A stretch of 64,000 bases of DNA, taken from contig JASFAU010000010.1 of the NCBI GenBank assembly GCA_039704465.1, forward strand, positions 682,001 to 746,000, in the 5' to 3' direction. Positions 53,001 through 62,984 of the stretch are shown in pieces. The notes under the pieces are model-generated. The model made no database searches. It saw only the letters and a program-made list of their open reading frames with translations, and was not told where the DNA came from. The position numbers were made by a program, and so were the translations under genes. The stretch is from Plasmodiophora brassicae. Taxonomy: Eukaryota; Endomyxa; Phytomyxea; Plasmodiophorida; Plasmodiophoridae. Position 1 is the first letter of the stretch; every line of letters starts with the position of its first letter.

Positions 53001-55010
53001 ACGCTACCTGTGCACAGCGACGGCGAACGGGAAGACGACCCTTGATGCTTCCCGCTGGGCAGCTGGACAAGAACTGGCACGAAGTTGGGGCGGTGCTCCC
53101 CGTCAGGCAATACGAGCCGGCAGGGCTGGAAGGAGGCGGGTCAGGAAGAACGGGCACAAATTCCAAACGGTGGCAACCCCCTCCCGACCATGGATGGATG
53201 GTGTACTGGTCTGGGCAGTAGAACCCGCCGGGACAAGGGACCGGTTCATAGCGGCCTTGTGGCTGTCACACGTTAGTATGAGACGCGGAGGAGGGGTTCC
53301 GACATCGATTACAAGGCAGTACGGCCCGCCGGAAAGACGTTGCGTTTCACTGAGCAGGCGTGGTCGGTCATTATCGCCGAGTTGGTCCCACACCGTGTCA
53401 CGTACCAGCTGACGGATGGCGGGCAGCCGACCATCGCCGAATCCGGGACCGATGGTGTGACGTACGGGCAGAAGAACCTGTGCGAGGATCATCAGGGAGA
53501 GCCTTCGGTGCGAACGCAGCTGATCGGCCCCGACCCTGGATCGCACGTGAAGACGTTCGTGTCCCGAAGAGGAATCCCGACGGTGCTGTTCGGCAGCGTG
53601 AAGCAGCCGTATCCTCTACCGGCCGGCAACGCTGGTAACGCTGACGCCGGCGGGAGGGCCCATTCCTGGCCCAGCACGGGCGGGAACTGCTCGAACACGG
53701 ACATCAATGGCACGGGGACGTCGTCGTCGTCGTCGTCGTCGGCGTAGTCACCTGCGCTGTGACTGTACCCGGTGATCGTCACTGTACAGATGGTGCTGCT
53801 GCCGACGCTACTACGGTCAGCAGCCGTCACATCACGCGTCTGGGAGCCTGGTCCACGCCAGCTTCCACCAAGTCGCGCGGCACAGCGAGGGCGCTGCCGC
53901 TGTGCTGTGTGTGCCTGAGGGCCAGCTCGCCAGACGCTTCAGGACGGCTCCCGCGTTTATGATTTCAGTTGCACGCTGAAGCGTCGGTCGACGGTGCTCG
54001 AGTTGTGGATTGGCGGACAGGTCGGATGGACGAGGTCGATGGCAATGGCAACGTGGATGGGGCCTGGGCGCTGCGCCCGCAATCGGACGTTGGAGATCGC
54101 GTCGGTCAGCTCGTGGAGCAGGCCCTGGGCGCAGATCGTCGGACACGTCGACCCTATCGTGGCGTCAGGTGCCGTTTCGCAACGCGACTCGACGCCCCAG
54201 TCGATCGACGTGTTGGCGCTGATCGTCAGCGACACTTCCGTCTCCGCTAGCTGACGCCGCAATTCCTCCTGGAACCTACCGACCCCTGCTGAGCGCCGAT
54301 TCATGCACATCGCGTTGTCAGGATACCTCTGCTTCAGCTCCATGTACATGGAACGCCAGACGGCGTCCTCGTTGGGGTCCCCAGGCGCATCCCGGGAGGA
54401 CCTCGACAGGGACCCTCTATGGGCCTCATCATATACAGACAACAGCAAATCGATCCCGTTCAGCCAGGACGCCTGTCGATCGTCTTCGGCGACCAGGTCG
54501 TCCAGAAGCTGCGACATCTCGCCGATGACAGCCTCTGCAGGTCGCACGACGTGAACACGAGCCGCACACGAGAACGTTCGCGAGCGTACCCATGCCGTTG
54601 TGGTGATGGAGAAGCAGGTCGCCTTCGACGATGCCCGCGAGGCGGGCGCGGTCAGGTTCGCGTACTGGACACGGCGATGTCGCAGCGCTGCAGACGGCAT
54701 CGGGCGCCGCCAGCGTCGCGATTTCGTCGACCAGCCTGTTGGCGGCGTCGACCTCCCATTGATCCAGCGCGTTCGACACGGACCGTATCGTGGCTGTTAC
54801 CTGCTCGGCGATCTCGACCTGCGTCCTGGACAGCATCCACATTCAGCACGCACGCGATGCCGGCAGTCCCCTGCTCGCACCTGCAGGCTCTGGGGGCGAC
54901 CTCCGGGTCCGCTGTGATGACGGGCAACACAGCATCCATTCTGCAATTAACACGATCGGAATGCAGTACCACCCGCCGATAGCTATGCAGGGCAGCGCGT
55001 AACGCGTCAT
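50098..55010 (-). CDS. ABCG half-transporter with Cys-rich ectodomain (plant ABCG24/28-like)
   Basis: A long multi-exon gene. From ATG 55010 a signal peptide ([20 protein letters not shown]) leads to a helical luminal region ([20 protein letters not shown], then [19 protein letters not shown]). A Cys-rich module follows ([16 protein letters not shown], then SCPAGS) and a TM helix ([19 protein letters not shown]). The ATPase domain has Walker A GPSGAGKTTFMS, completed only by removing a 54-nt intron. It also has [16 protein letters not shown], the signature [16 protein letters not shown], Walker [14 protein letters not shown] and the H-loop VAVIHQP. The ABCG TM half includes [17 protein letters not shown] and ends at GFNRDKQK. 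Such proteins act as dimers exporting lipids or other hydrophobics. Exon borders between 50300 and 51500 and between 53100 and 54300 are not fully resolved. Confidence 0.85.
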
Positions 55011-55313
55011 TGTTACTGATGTCGTGCTCGGCTCTGGAGCACGGTAACCCGTACTCGGCGTCCCTGGAATTCATCACCAACGATACGGCGAGGATTCGGA
55101 TCGCTCCTGAGAAGGGCGAAAACGCACAGGCGACCTCGCGAGTCTGCCTTGCGGTTGCCGTCAGCAGTGTAGCAGGTGCGCGCGATTTTGTTCCCATTGG
55201 GCGCGGCGTCGGGTCCGGGGCAGACCGCGCGCACCGACCCGTCACGGCGAACGACTGCAGGTCGCCGACCCGCGGACCTGGGGCTGGGTGAGGTTGTGTT
55301 GTCAACGTGGCAA

Positions 55314-55739
55314 ATGTCGACTGGGCGGCGTCGGTACGACGTGGTGGTGGCCGACTTTTGCGTGATCCCGATGGGGACGGCGTCGACGTCGATGACGCCG
55401 TACGTGGCCGAGTGCCAGCGCGTCCTGCAGCGATCCGGCCTGACGCACGCCATGCACGCGTACGGGACGAACGTCGAGGGCCCGTGGGACGACGTCATGA
55501 ACGCCATTCGCGATTGCCACGACGCCGTACACGCCATGGGATGCCAGCGCATATCAACCAGCATCAAAATCGGTCCTGCACGCCACCCGCATGCGATCGT
55601 TCGCAGGAACGCGGCCTGATACGAGGTGATGACAGGGACGCGGCTCGACAAACCGTCGACGATCGAGGGGAAGAAGCAGAGCGTTGCTGATGTGTTGCTT
55701 CATGACGAGCAGCACCACCGGGCTTCCCCAGACGGATGA
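55314..55739 (+). CDS. Ecm15/MTH1187 (UPF0045) thiamine-binding-type protein, 120 aa
   Basis: Exons 55314-55572 and 55636-55739 join through a 63-nt intron in phase 1. The small ferredoxin-like fold is recognisable by VVADFCVIPMGTASTS, YVAECQRVLQRSGLTHAMHA, YGTNVEGPWDDVMNAI, GCQRISTSIKIGTRLDK and a C-terminal helix. Members from yeast and archaea form tetramers and bind thiamine or related molecules. The physiological role is unclear. The start Met gives a short nine-residue leader before the first strand. It is divergent from the ABCG gene with 303 bp between starts. Confidence 0.88.
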
Positions 55740-55965
55740 TGATGATGATCCTAAAACGAATCCGGGTTGCGTTCCCGGCTTGCCTCAACAGTCTGGCGAT
55801 ATGCCAGATCGTGTGTGTCGCTGCAGACGCGGTCGCTCAGCCATGCGTGTGCAATTATTACATTCTTCAATGTTATCCAGACACGTGCTGCAGTGTACGT
55901 GTGACGGTCCATGTTGGAAGAGCAATATATCGACAGGTACGGTCCTGGTAGCCGGGTCTGTCACG

Positions 55966-58900
55966 ATGGACGACATCAACGAAGCGGACGACGACGCGCT
56001 TTCGCTGGACAGCCTCGAGGACAAACCGGAAGCGAGCAAGGACAGCGCGTCGGACGTCAACGATGACGCAGGCGAGACCAAAGACAAACCTTCGAGCGTC
56101 GACCCGCAGACCGATCCGGTGAACACGGGTGCCCCCGTTGACCGCGCCTCGTTCGACAACAAGCCGGACGCGCCCGATATCGATCTAGACGCTGCGCTCG
56201 CTGCCGTCCCCAACATCTTCCCTAATCAGGACGAGGAACCGTCAGCCGCCGTCCTGCCGCCCGACAACACGGCGGATATACTGGCGGCTATTGACGAAGG
56301 CGCCAAGGTGCTCGCCGATGCAGAGCTGGATGTCCCCAGGTTACAGCTCGGTTCCATCGCCGCCGAAAATCAGGCGCCACCTCAGCCAGATGGCGACGCC
56401 ACATCCGAACACGAACTGGCACAGGAACAAACGGCGAAGCCTGTTGGTCTACCAGCGCCCGACGGGGCACTTCCTATGCCTGTGCAGGTATGGCTCCCCA
56501 TCTTGGGTGGAGCGTTTCCATAACGTGTGTCGGACAGGTTGCCGATGTCGACGATGATGGTGACGGTGCTGCGGGTGATGCGGACGTAGCCGACGAGGAG
56601 GACGACGTGGTTGATCCTGATGACCCGCTCGTGGCGCGCCTGCAGGCGGCCATGATGGCGCAGTTGCAGGACGCGGCGACGCGCCTAGACGAGAACCTGC
56701 GCGAGCGCAACGAGGAGGTCAAACGCCTGAACAAGAAGCGGGAGACCATCGGTGTCGACCTGTATGGCCTGCAGCAGCAGCTCGCGCGCATGCAGATGCA
56801 GCTGGAGAAGACGCACGACCGGTTCAATATGTTCAACCGGTTGCGAGCCAAGGCGGAGGAGGATCGGGAACTGCTGCTGGCCGACCTGTCTTCGAAGAGC
56901 GCGGCGAGGGACACCGCTCTGCAACATGCCGAGCTGATCGCACGCGAGTTCAACAACGTCAGCACGACGTTGCGGCAGGTGGCCGAGTACAACGAGTCGA
57001 TCAAGAGCGAGATCAAGGTGACGCGACGGGCGGCATACGCCGAGGAGGCCGAGATGACGAAGCAGGAGAAGGAGAAGAAGGCGCAGGACTACCAGATCGC
57101 CGCCATGAACGAGCAGATCGCCGGGTTGCAAGCGCGCGTCCAGACGCTAACGGAGCAGGTCGCAACGCAGAAGTCGCAGACAGGTGGCGCGCGCGAGACG
57201 ATCCAGTTGGCGTTGGATGAGATGGCGCAGATCCGCGCCGATAAGAACGAGTACATCTCGAAATGGAAGTCGGCGCTGATCGCGCTGTCGCGCCGCAACA
57301 AGGCCTTGGAAGGGTGCGATCGCGAGCGGCAACGCCTGCAGGCCGAGCTCGTTCGTCTGGACAGCGAGTACGCCGGCTTCGTCAAAGACGTACGCCGCGA
57401 GCAGGAGACCAACGAGAAGCTTACGGAAGTGCTCACCAAAGTCATCACCGAATGCAAATTTATCGAGGCTCAGATCGCCCGAATTCAGGTACGAACCCCG
57501 ACGGAAGACGCTTTGGCCCTGTGTCGTGACACGTTGTACCAGACGGCGAGAACGAAGGCGTCGTCTGAATACGATGTGTTCAAGGACCAGCTGGCGAAGA
57601 CGGATGAGCAACTGCAGGAAGGTTCGAGTTTCTGTGGATGGTTCCTGGCCGGCGTCTGTGCTTAGTGCAACAATGACAGTGCAAGGGCAGCGCAGGCTGT
57701 TGGAGCTGGAAATCCAGCGCATCGAGAAGTGCATCTCGGCGAGCGATGCGGCCAGGACGGCGATCGAGAACGAGATCCTCGAGAAGATGTCGAATCAGAC
57801 GACAACGGAGCAGGGGACGCAGAACACCCTGAAGGCCATCATGAAGCTTCGCAAGACGATCGAAGCGACCGTTGGAATATCGTGCTGGCTGGTACGGCAG
57901 GCGGCTGAGACGGGTATGTCGTTGTACAGGAGAAGAAGATCGGCGCAGCGCAGAACGAAATTGCCCGCGTCAAGGTCGACATTCTGAACACGACGGCCCA
58001 CAACAAAGACCTGAAGAAGACGTTGGCGGCGTTCGAGAAAGAGGTATTAGCAGAAAGGGCGTGTGAGCATCAGGCGATTGACGCCTTGGATATGTAGCTT
58101 AAAGAGAAAGACCTGCTGATCGACAAGTACGAGACCGAGAACGCGTTGCGCAACGACATGATCCAGAAGAAGCAGATCGCGATCGATGCGCTGAACAGGA
58201 AGTACGAGCAGCTGACCAAGAACGTTGTCGAGGACACGAGCAGTGCTTCGCTGGAAGGCAAGATCGACGGACTCAATCGTGAACTCCAGGTAGGGGTCTG
58301 AAACCACTGCCACGCTCAGTGCTGACAAGCCGAACAGGCGGTACGGAATTCGTCCACTGACCTACAACGGAAGTGGATCGGCACCCAGACCGAGTTACTG
58401 GAGGTGGAAGCCATCTCGTCCGCCGAGATCAATAAGGTCGCCGAATTGGCCGCGAGGCACACCGTCCTCGGCCAGAAATCCAAGCGGCTTCAACGTCTGC
58501 GCGCCTCGGTGACCGGTCAGCAATGCTGGAATCGAGTTGCGCTGTACCAGTACCTGACTGGTCGGAACGGCAGATGAGATCAAGGAATTGCGCAAGACGA
58601 TGACGTCCATTCACTTGGAGATCACGAAACTGAACGGCCTGCTGGTGGAATTTAAGACACGGCAGGAAACGTTGGGCAGCGAGAACCGGACATCGGAGAT
58701 CACGTTCAAGGAGCGCGGTGTGCAGATTGAACAGGAGCGGGCGGGCGGCGAGAAGAAGATCGAGGCTCTCCAGGCAGCCCGAGATAGCCTGCTGGAGGAA
58801 GTTAGCGAGATATCCGCCCAGATCCTCATCTGGGAACGCAAGATCAACCTGGAGAAGGAAACGCAGCAGGCCATTGACCCTGAGGTCGGCCAAGCCGAGG

Positions 58901-59591
58901 TAACCGGTCGCATGGTTGGTTCGCGGTGTGGCGCTCATCACGGTTGCTATCAGGTGGAGGAGATGAGACGGGAAGTGCACAGGATGGAGCTTCGTTTGAA
59001 CGCGCTGAAACGGGCCCAGGAGGAGCTCATGGAAGACAGCCTGCGCACGATCGAGAAGCGAAACGATATCCAGATTCGGCACCTGAACTCGAAACGCACC
59101 GACATGACGCAGGCGTCGCTTCGGAAGAAGATCGCGTCGCTGCGCAACGAGATCAAGCTGAAAAGCGGCGAGTCCCGCCAGGTACATCGCTGAATCGTCG
59201 CAACGAACGAGAGTTCCTTACCGAGGGCGGACAGGTCGAACAATCGATCAGGCGCCAGGAGGACAACACGCGCATCCTCATCGAAATGTGTGAAAAGTTG
59301 CAAACGCAGTTCAACGAACTGGACGACGAGAAGGCCACGCTGGAGCAGAAATTGCACCTGGCCGAGTTCCAGAAGGCGCTGACGTCGGAGATGCTGGCCA
59401 TCTACCTGGAGACCAAAGCCCGGTTATCGTCGTCGGCACCGGTGCGGTCCACGGGCGCGTCGCACGTGTCGTTCACACAGCAGGTCGAGCGGCTCGAGGC
59501 GCTCAAGACACGGCTGCGCGAGCTGAAGGTCGAGTTCGTCGACGCCGAACCGTACTTGGACACGCTCCTCCGCTTTGCAACGGCCACCTGA
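55966..59591 (+). CDS. CCDC40: CCDC40, ciliary 96-nm ruler coiled-coil protein, about 1063 aa
   Basis: Nine exons: 55966-56487, 56538-57621, 57680-57870, 57930-58043, 58098-58289, 58338-58515, 58574-58899, 58954-59181 and 59235-59591. They give 1064 codons. An acidic disordered N-terminus of about 170 residues is followed by nearly continuous coiled coil. CCDC40-like signatures include EKKIGAAQNEIARVKVDILN, STDLQRKWIGTQTELLEVE, HLEITKLNGLLVEFKTRQ, ISAQILIWERKINLEKETQQ and VHRMELRLNALKRAQEEL. With CCDC39 it sets the axonemal repeat that positions radial spokes and inner dynein arms, so the organism should build motile cilia. A 54-nt stretch at 57489-57542 has splice-like ends and may be an additional intron. 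Confidence 0.88.
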
Positions 59592-59599
59592 CGTACCTG

Positions 59600-60600
59600 A
59601 TCACTCTTATAAACTGCCATCCCACCTATCGTCCAAGTTTATCCCGGATCCGGTACTGAGCCAATCCACGAATTGCAATCGAGCAGATTCGCGGGATCGT
59701 CGGCTGGATCGTCGGTAGAGATTCGACGCATGGACGGTCCGGGTCAGTCCGGATCGTTGACCGACACGTATTATCAAGGACGTGACACAGTCCAGGACAG
59801 GGTCATGATGCGTGCCTTCCAAGTGGGCACTACCTTTGCGACGACCCATGACCATGTATAACTAGACCTCAACAGCTCAGCAGTGCATGGTCGGTGACGT
59901 CGACAGGTGCGCCACTAACGACTCGATACGTCAGGGCCAGCCAGCTGGCTCTGTGAGTTCGAACATGCGCTGATGCGCACGTACAGATCTCCATGCTGGT
60001 GTTGACGTTAACGATTCCCTTCGCTATGGCGAGTATCACGGTGGCTCGGATGCGGTAGGCGCGACCGCATCGAACGCACCTCGCAGCCCTTTCTATCGTT
60101 TGGGCTGTACAAACACGACAATGACGCGGTCCATTATTGCAGACGCAACGGCTGGATACTCGATGATCTGGTTTTCAGTTGGACGCGTCGTTGGCCTAGA
60201 TGACCCGATTTACGTCGCTGCCATTGTGCTCCATATTAACCCTCAATTGTGGTGGCTGATTGCATAAGTTCAGCACTGCCTATAAAATGCACAGTACTGG
60301 TGGCAGGCCGTCCAACACGGTCATACTCCTTTTCGCCTGACGCTACCGCCATCGTCCGCTTTAGACGCGGCCACCATCGTTCGCGTTTTGTCGCCTGTTT
60401 CGACTCAGCTTTCGATATCGCCTGTCGCGTCCTTCTGTCGCAAACGCCCCCACGCCTTCTCATGCATCTACGCGTTAACCACAAACGATCGGGGCGGCTT
60501 CAACGGCAACCTGAGCCTTTGGTCACGTTCCCATTGACATGCTCCTCGTAAAATGCGGATTCGTTTGTCGGCAGGGCGGCATTCCTCGCATCATCGTCGT
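59600..60600. other. Interval without recognisable genes
   Basis: A 62-codon plus-strand ORF at 59673 and shorter ones elsewhere lack family similarity. Nothing else is supported. Confidence 0.4.
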
Positions 60601-60620
60601 CCAGCACGTTACGACCTACT

Positions 60621-61420
60621 TTACTTAAAGAGGTCTCGAAAAGTGAAGAGGCCATCTTTGTCCGTGTCGACATACAGGGTGTCCATTGAACTCTTCAATG
60701 ACGCTTGCAGCGATCGGGGCGCGACGAAGAACAACGCCATGACCGCACTCCAGCAGGCCCCAGCGAACAGCCTGGACGCGGACTAAGACAACGTGACAGC
60801 CTTGTCGTGGCTTAAACATACCTGGAGTTGAGCTTCGCCGGGTAGATTGCCAGGTTGATGCACGCCAGTATGATTCTGGACAGCAGGTACAGATTGATTT
60901 GGGTGTGAATCGGATTCCCACCTGCAGGAACATTAGCTTGGGACGAGACGATGATCTGCGCACATCAGCCGTACTTCCAAACACAATGGAGCCGGCAATG
61001 CCCCCGGCGATCAGCTGATTATAGACGTCATCGGTCTGCAGCAGGACGACAATAAGCAACACAGACTTCGAAACAGGAATGCCCCCGATACGGTCTGGCG
61101 GATATGACGAAGAGAGCATCCAAGCGCTTTAAACAGCGATACATAAACAGCAAGGCTGAGACTATGCTGCGCCGTCGCGGTGAGAATCGTACGAATCATA
61201 GACGTCAACGACCCGGATCGTCGGAACACCAGCGTGATCACTAGTTCCAAACACGGTCATGCGTTGCGCAGGGCCATGTCGTGCAACACCAACCGAGCGC
61301 ATGCGGGAACCGGACCTTGGCGCCGTACGCCAGCCCGGCGACGAACCCCTTGAGGATGGCGCGCACGCACGACGCGTGCCTGCAGAACGGCGAGTGCGGC
61401 GCCACCGCCTTCTTGTCCAT
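60621..61420 (-). CDS. TMEM135-like peroxisomal/mitochondrial membrane protein, at least 195 aa
   Basis: Exons 61420-61294, 61240-61092, 61035-60975, 60921-60822 and 60771-60621 join in phase to 196 codons. Matching regions of the TMEM135 family are the Cys/His-containing SPFCRHASCVRAILKGFVAG, YNQLIAGGIAGSIVFGS, and NLYLLSRIILACINLAIYP. The C-terminal part is FVAPRSLQASLKSSMDTLYV followed by an EF-loop-like DTDKDGLFTFRD. TMEM135 acts in peroxisomal and mitochondrial lipid handling. Animal proteins have about 450 residues, so this one is short. A first exon starting at ATG 61576, joined by an intron of about 88 nt, would add about 20 residues and lies just below a TATA-like element. Confidence 0.72.
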
Positions 61421-61611
61421 GCCCACCTCGTCGGCAAATCCGCACAGCCGCGCCTGAACTCGGGCGACACCTTTACGGACACGTCGTCACAACGTCCGTT
61501 ATTTTCGTTCGCTGTTCCTGCGACCCGGTCAGCGTTCGCGGGAACAGTTCGCTTTCTGTTGACTGTGCACAGCCATGCGCTGTAGCTATTGGATACGACG
61601 TCGCATTCGCC

Positions 61612-61623
61612 GTTTATATAAAG
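61612..61623 (-). promoter_or_regulatory. TATA-like element upstream of the TMEM135-like gene
   Basis: The minus strand reads CTTTATATAAAC about 36-47 bp upstream of the candidate ATG at 61576. It is nearly palindromic and could serve either strand, but no plus-strand gene follows. Confidence 0.35.
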
Positions 61624-61683
61624 TACAAGGCAGGCGGGGGATGATGATCTCGGGGGGACGGGCGGCGGCGCCGGGGTCGGACA

Positions 61684-61860
61684 TTAATCGTGGAACGTGG
61701 TCACGGCACGATGCCGTCGTAGGTCGTCCCAGGAGTTGAGTAGGTGCATCCCGTGGTTGACGGTCGGAGACGGTACGACGTGGTCGACGATGGCGAAGCC
61801 CGTGATGGCGGAAGCGGCGGCGACGGCAAGGCCGCCGATCCTGGACAGCGTCGGCGGCAT
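61684..61860 (-). CDS. Small putative mitochondrial membrane protein, 58 aa
   Basis: The ORF opens MPPTLSRIGGLAVAAASAITGFAIVDHV, one hydrophobic segment preceded by an Arg. A polar tail with SWDDLRRHRAVTTFHD follows. In-frame ATG 61935 would add 25 residues but lies 5 bp from the stop of eIF3f, so the internal ATG at 61860 seems likelier. Size and layout resemble accessory subunits of respiratory complexes, but I cannot name one. Confidence 0.45.
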   Translation of the reverse strand: MPPTLSRIGGLAVAAASAITGFAIVDHVVPSPTVNHGMHLLNSWDDLRRHRAVTTFHD

Positions 61861-61940
61861 GGTTGAAAAGGATGAAGAGCCTGGTCCGAACGGCCGAACC
61901 GGTGCGGGGCGAGGATAAATGGGTCTGTATTTCATGTCGA

Positions 61941-62915
61941 TTAGGCAATGACGTTGACTTTGTCGGCGATGGCGAGTTGCGCCCGTGTTAGGCTAGACAG
62001 GTAGCTCACAGACAGCAGGTCGCTGACCGATCCCTGGAACGCCCCCTCGAACCATTCGCCGTCGAACGCCTGCGGGACCGCGCTGACAGCGCTCGCCAGC
62101 AGTCTTCCGACGTCGTTGTCCGGTTCGATCTCGCCGCTGACGACGCGATCGACGTAATCGCAAACGTCGGCCAGCATGCTGTGCAGGCTCTCCACCGACA
62201 TCTGCAGCCCCTGCTGCTGCGTCAGCAAGGTGGCCGGCGAATCGAAACGGTCATCGTCCGGCTGCGACTGAATCAGGGCGTCGATCGCGATCTTGTCGTC
62301 GTCGAATGCAACGAACTCGACGTCGACCTCGTCGAACACGCCTAGAAGCGGGGTCGCGTCCGCGCTTGACGTGATGACCGATGGCGTGTACCCGCAGACG
62401 GAGAGCTTGGACCCTTCCAGGCTTGTGTCGACCGCGAGTATTACAGGGCGTTGACCCGACATCATGGACTGGAACGACCTCGATATCGTCACGCTGGACT
62501 GCGTCAGCGACCCGGTCGTGTACCACCCGACGACGGTCAACGTGGACGACACCCGCGTGTACAATTCAAGCATGGCCCTGTGGTAGTCCATGTCGACAGC
62601 AACGACCTGGTCGTCCTGTTCGTTGTGCGGCACGGGGAACGAGTCCTTGATCTGGGTCTGGCCGCTGGGCAGCCGGACGCCGAGCAGCGTCCCGATAACG
62701 CGCTGCTGCTTGGCGTTGCGCCGCTTGTAATGGTCCAGTATCGACATGATGACGACCGGTTCGACCGTGAACGGCGCCGGCAGGCTGGCCGGGCGCATCT
62801 GGACGGCTCGATGCTGGAGCGACATCGCGTCGAGACAAGCGCCCTGCACTGCGGTGTCCGCCACGGACTCCGCCGCCGCCGCACCTCCCTCATCGCCACC
62901 TGGCTGCCCCACCAT
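61941..62915 (-). CDS. EIF3F: Translation initiation factor eIF3 subunit f, 324 aa
   Basis: An intronless ORF with an MPN fold at residues about 45-185: FTVEPVVIMSILDHYKRRN, QRVIGTLLGVRLPSGQTQIK, DSFPVPHNEQDDQVVAVDMD and VVGWYTTG. The JAMM zinc residues are not present, as expected for eIF3f as opposed to Rpn11 or CSN5. The C-terminal helical region (LHSMLADVCDYVDRVVSGEIEPDNDVGRLLASAVSA, in part) and final SYLSSLTRAQLAIADKV match the family. The first about 30 residues are Ala/Gly-rich. It is part of the eIF3 octameric core that organises the 43S complex. Confidence 0.93.
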   Translation of the reverse strand: MVGQPGGDEGGAAAAESVADTAVQGACLDAMSLQHRAVQMRPASLPAPFTVEPVVIMSILDHYKRRNAKQQRVIGTLLGVRLPSGQTQIKDSFPVPHNEQDDQVVAVDMDYHRAMLELYTRVSSTLTVVGWYTTGSLTQSSVTISRSFQSMMSGQRPVILAVDTSLEGSKLSVCGYTPSVITSSADATPLLGVFDEVDVEFVAFDDDKIAIDALIQSQPDDDRFDSPATLLTQQQGLQMSVESLHSMLADVCDYVDRVVSGEIEPDNDVGRLLASAVSAVPQAFDGEWFEGAFQGSVSDLLSVSYLSSLTRAQLAIADKVNVIA

Positions 62916-62937
62916 GAATCCGTTGTGTATTCGATGG

Positions 62938-62945
62938 ATATAAAG
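62938..62945 (-). promoter_or_regulatory. TATA-like element upstream of eIF3f
   Basis: The minus strand reads CTTTATAT about 23-30 bp before the eIF3f ATG, implying a very short 5' leader if used. Confidence 0.35.
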
Positions 62946-62984
62946 AACAACAGGAGGCCAGCATTAAGGCCTTGATAGAGGATG

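Noticed and set aside
57489..57542. 54-nt in-frame intron in CCDC40
   Set aside because: Splice-like ends (GTACGA...TACCAG), but the stretch is open and in frame. Without transcripts I kept it as coding and noted the alternative.
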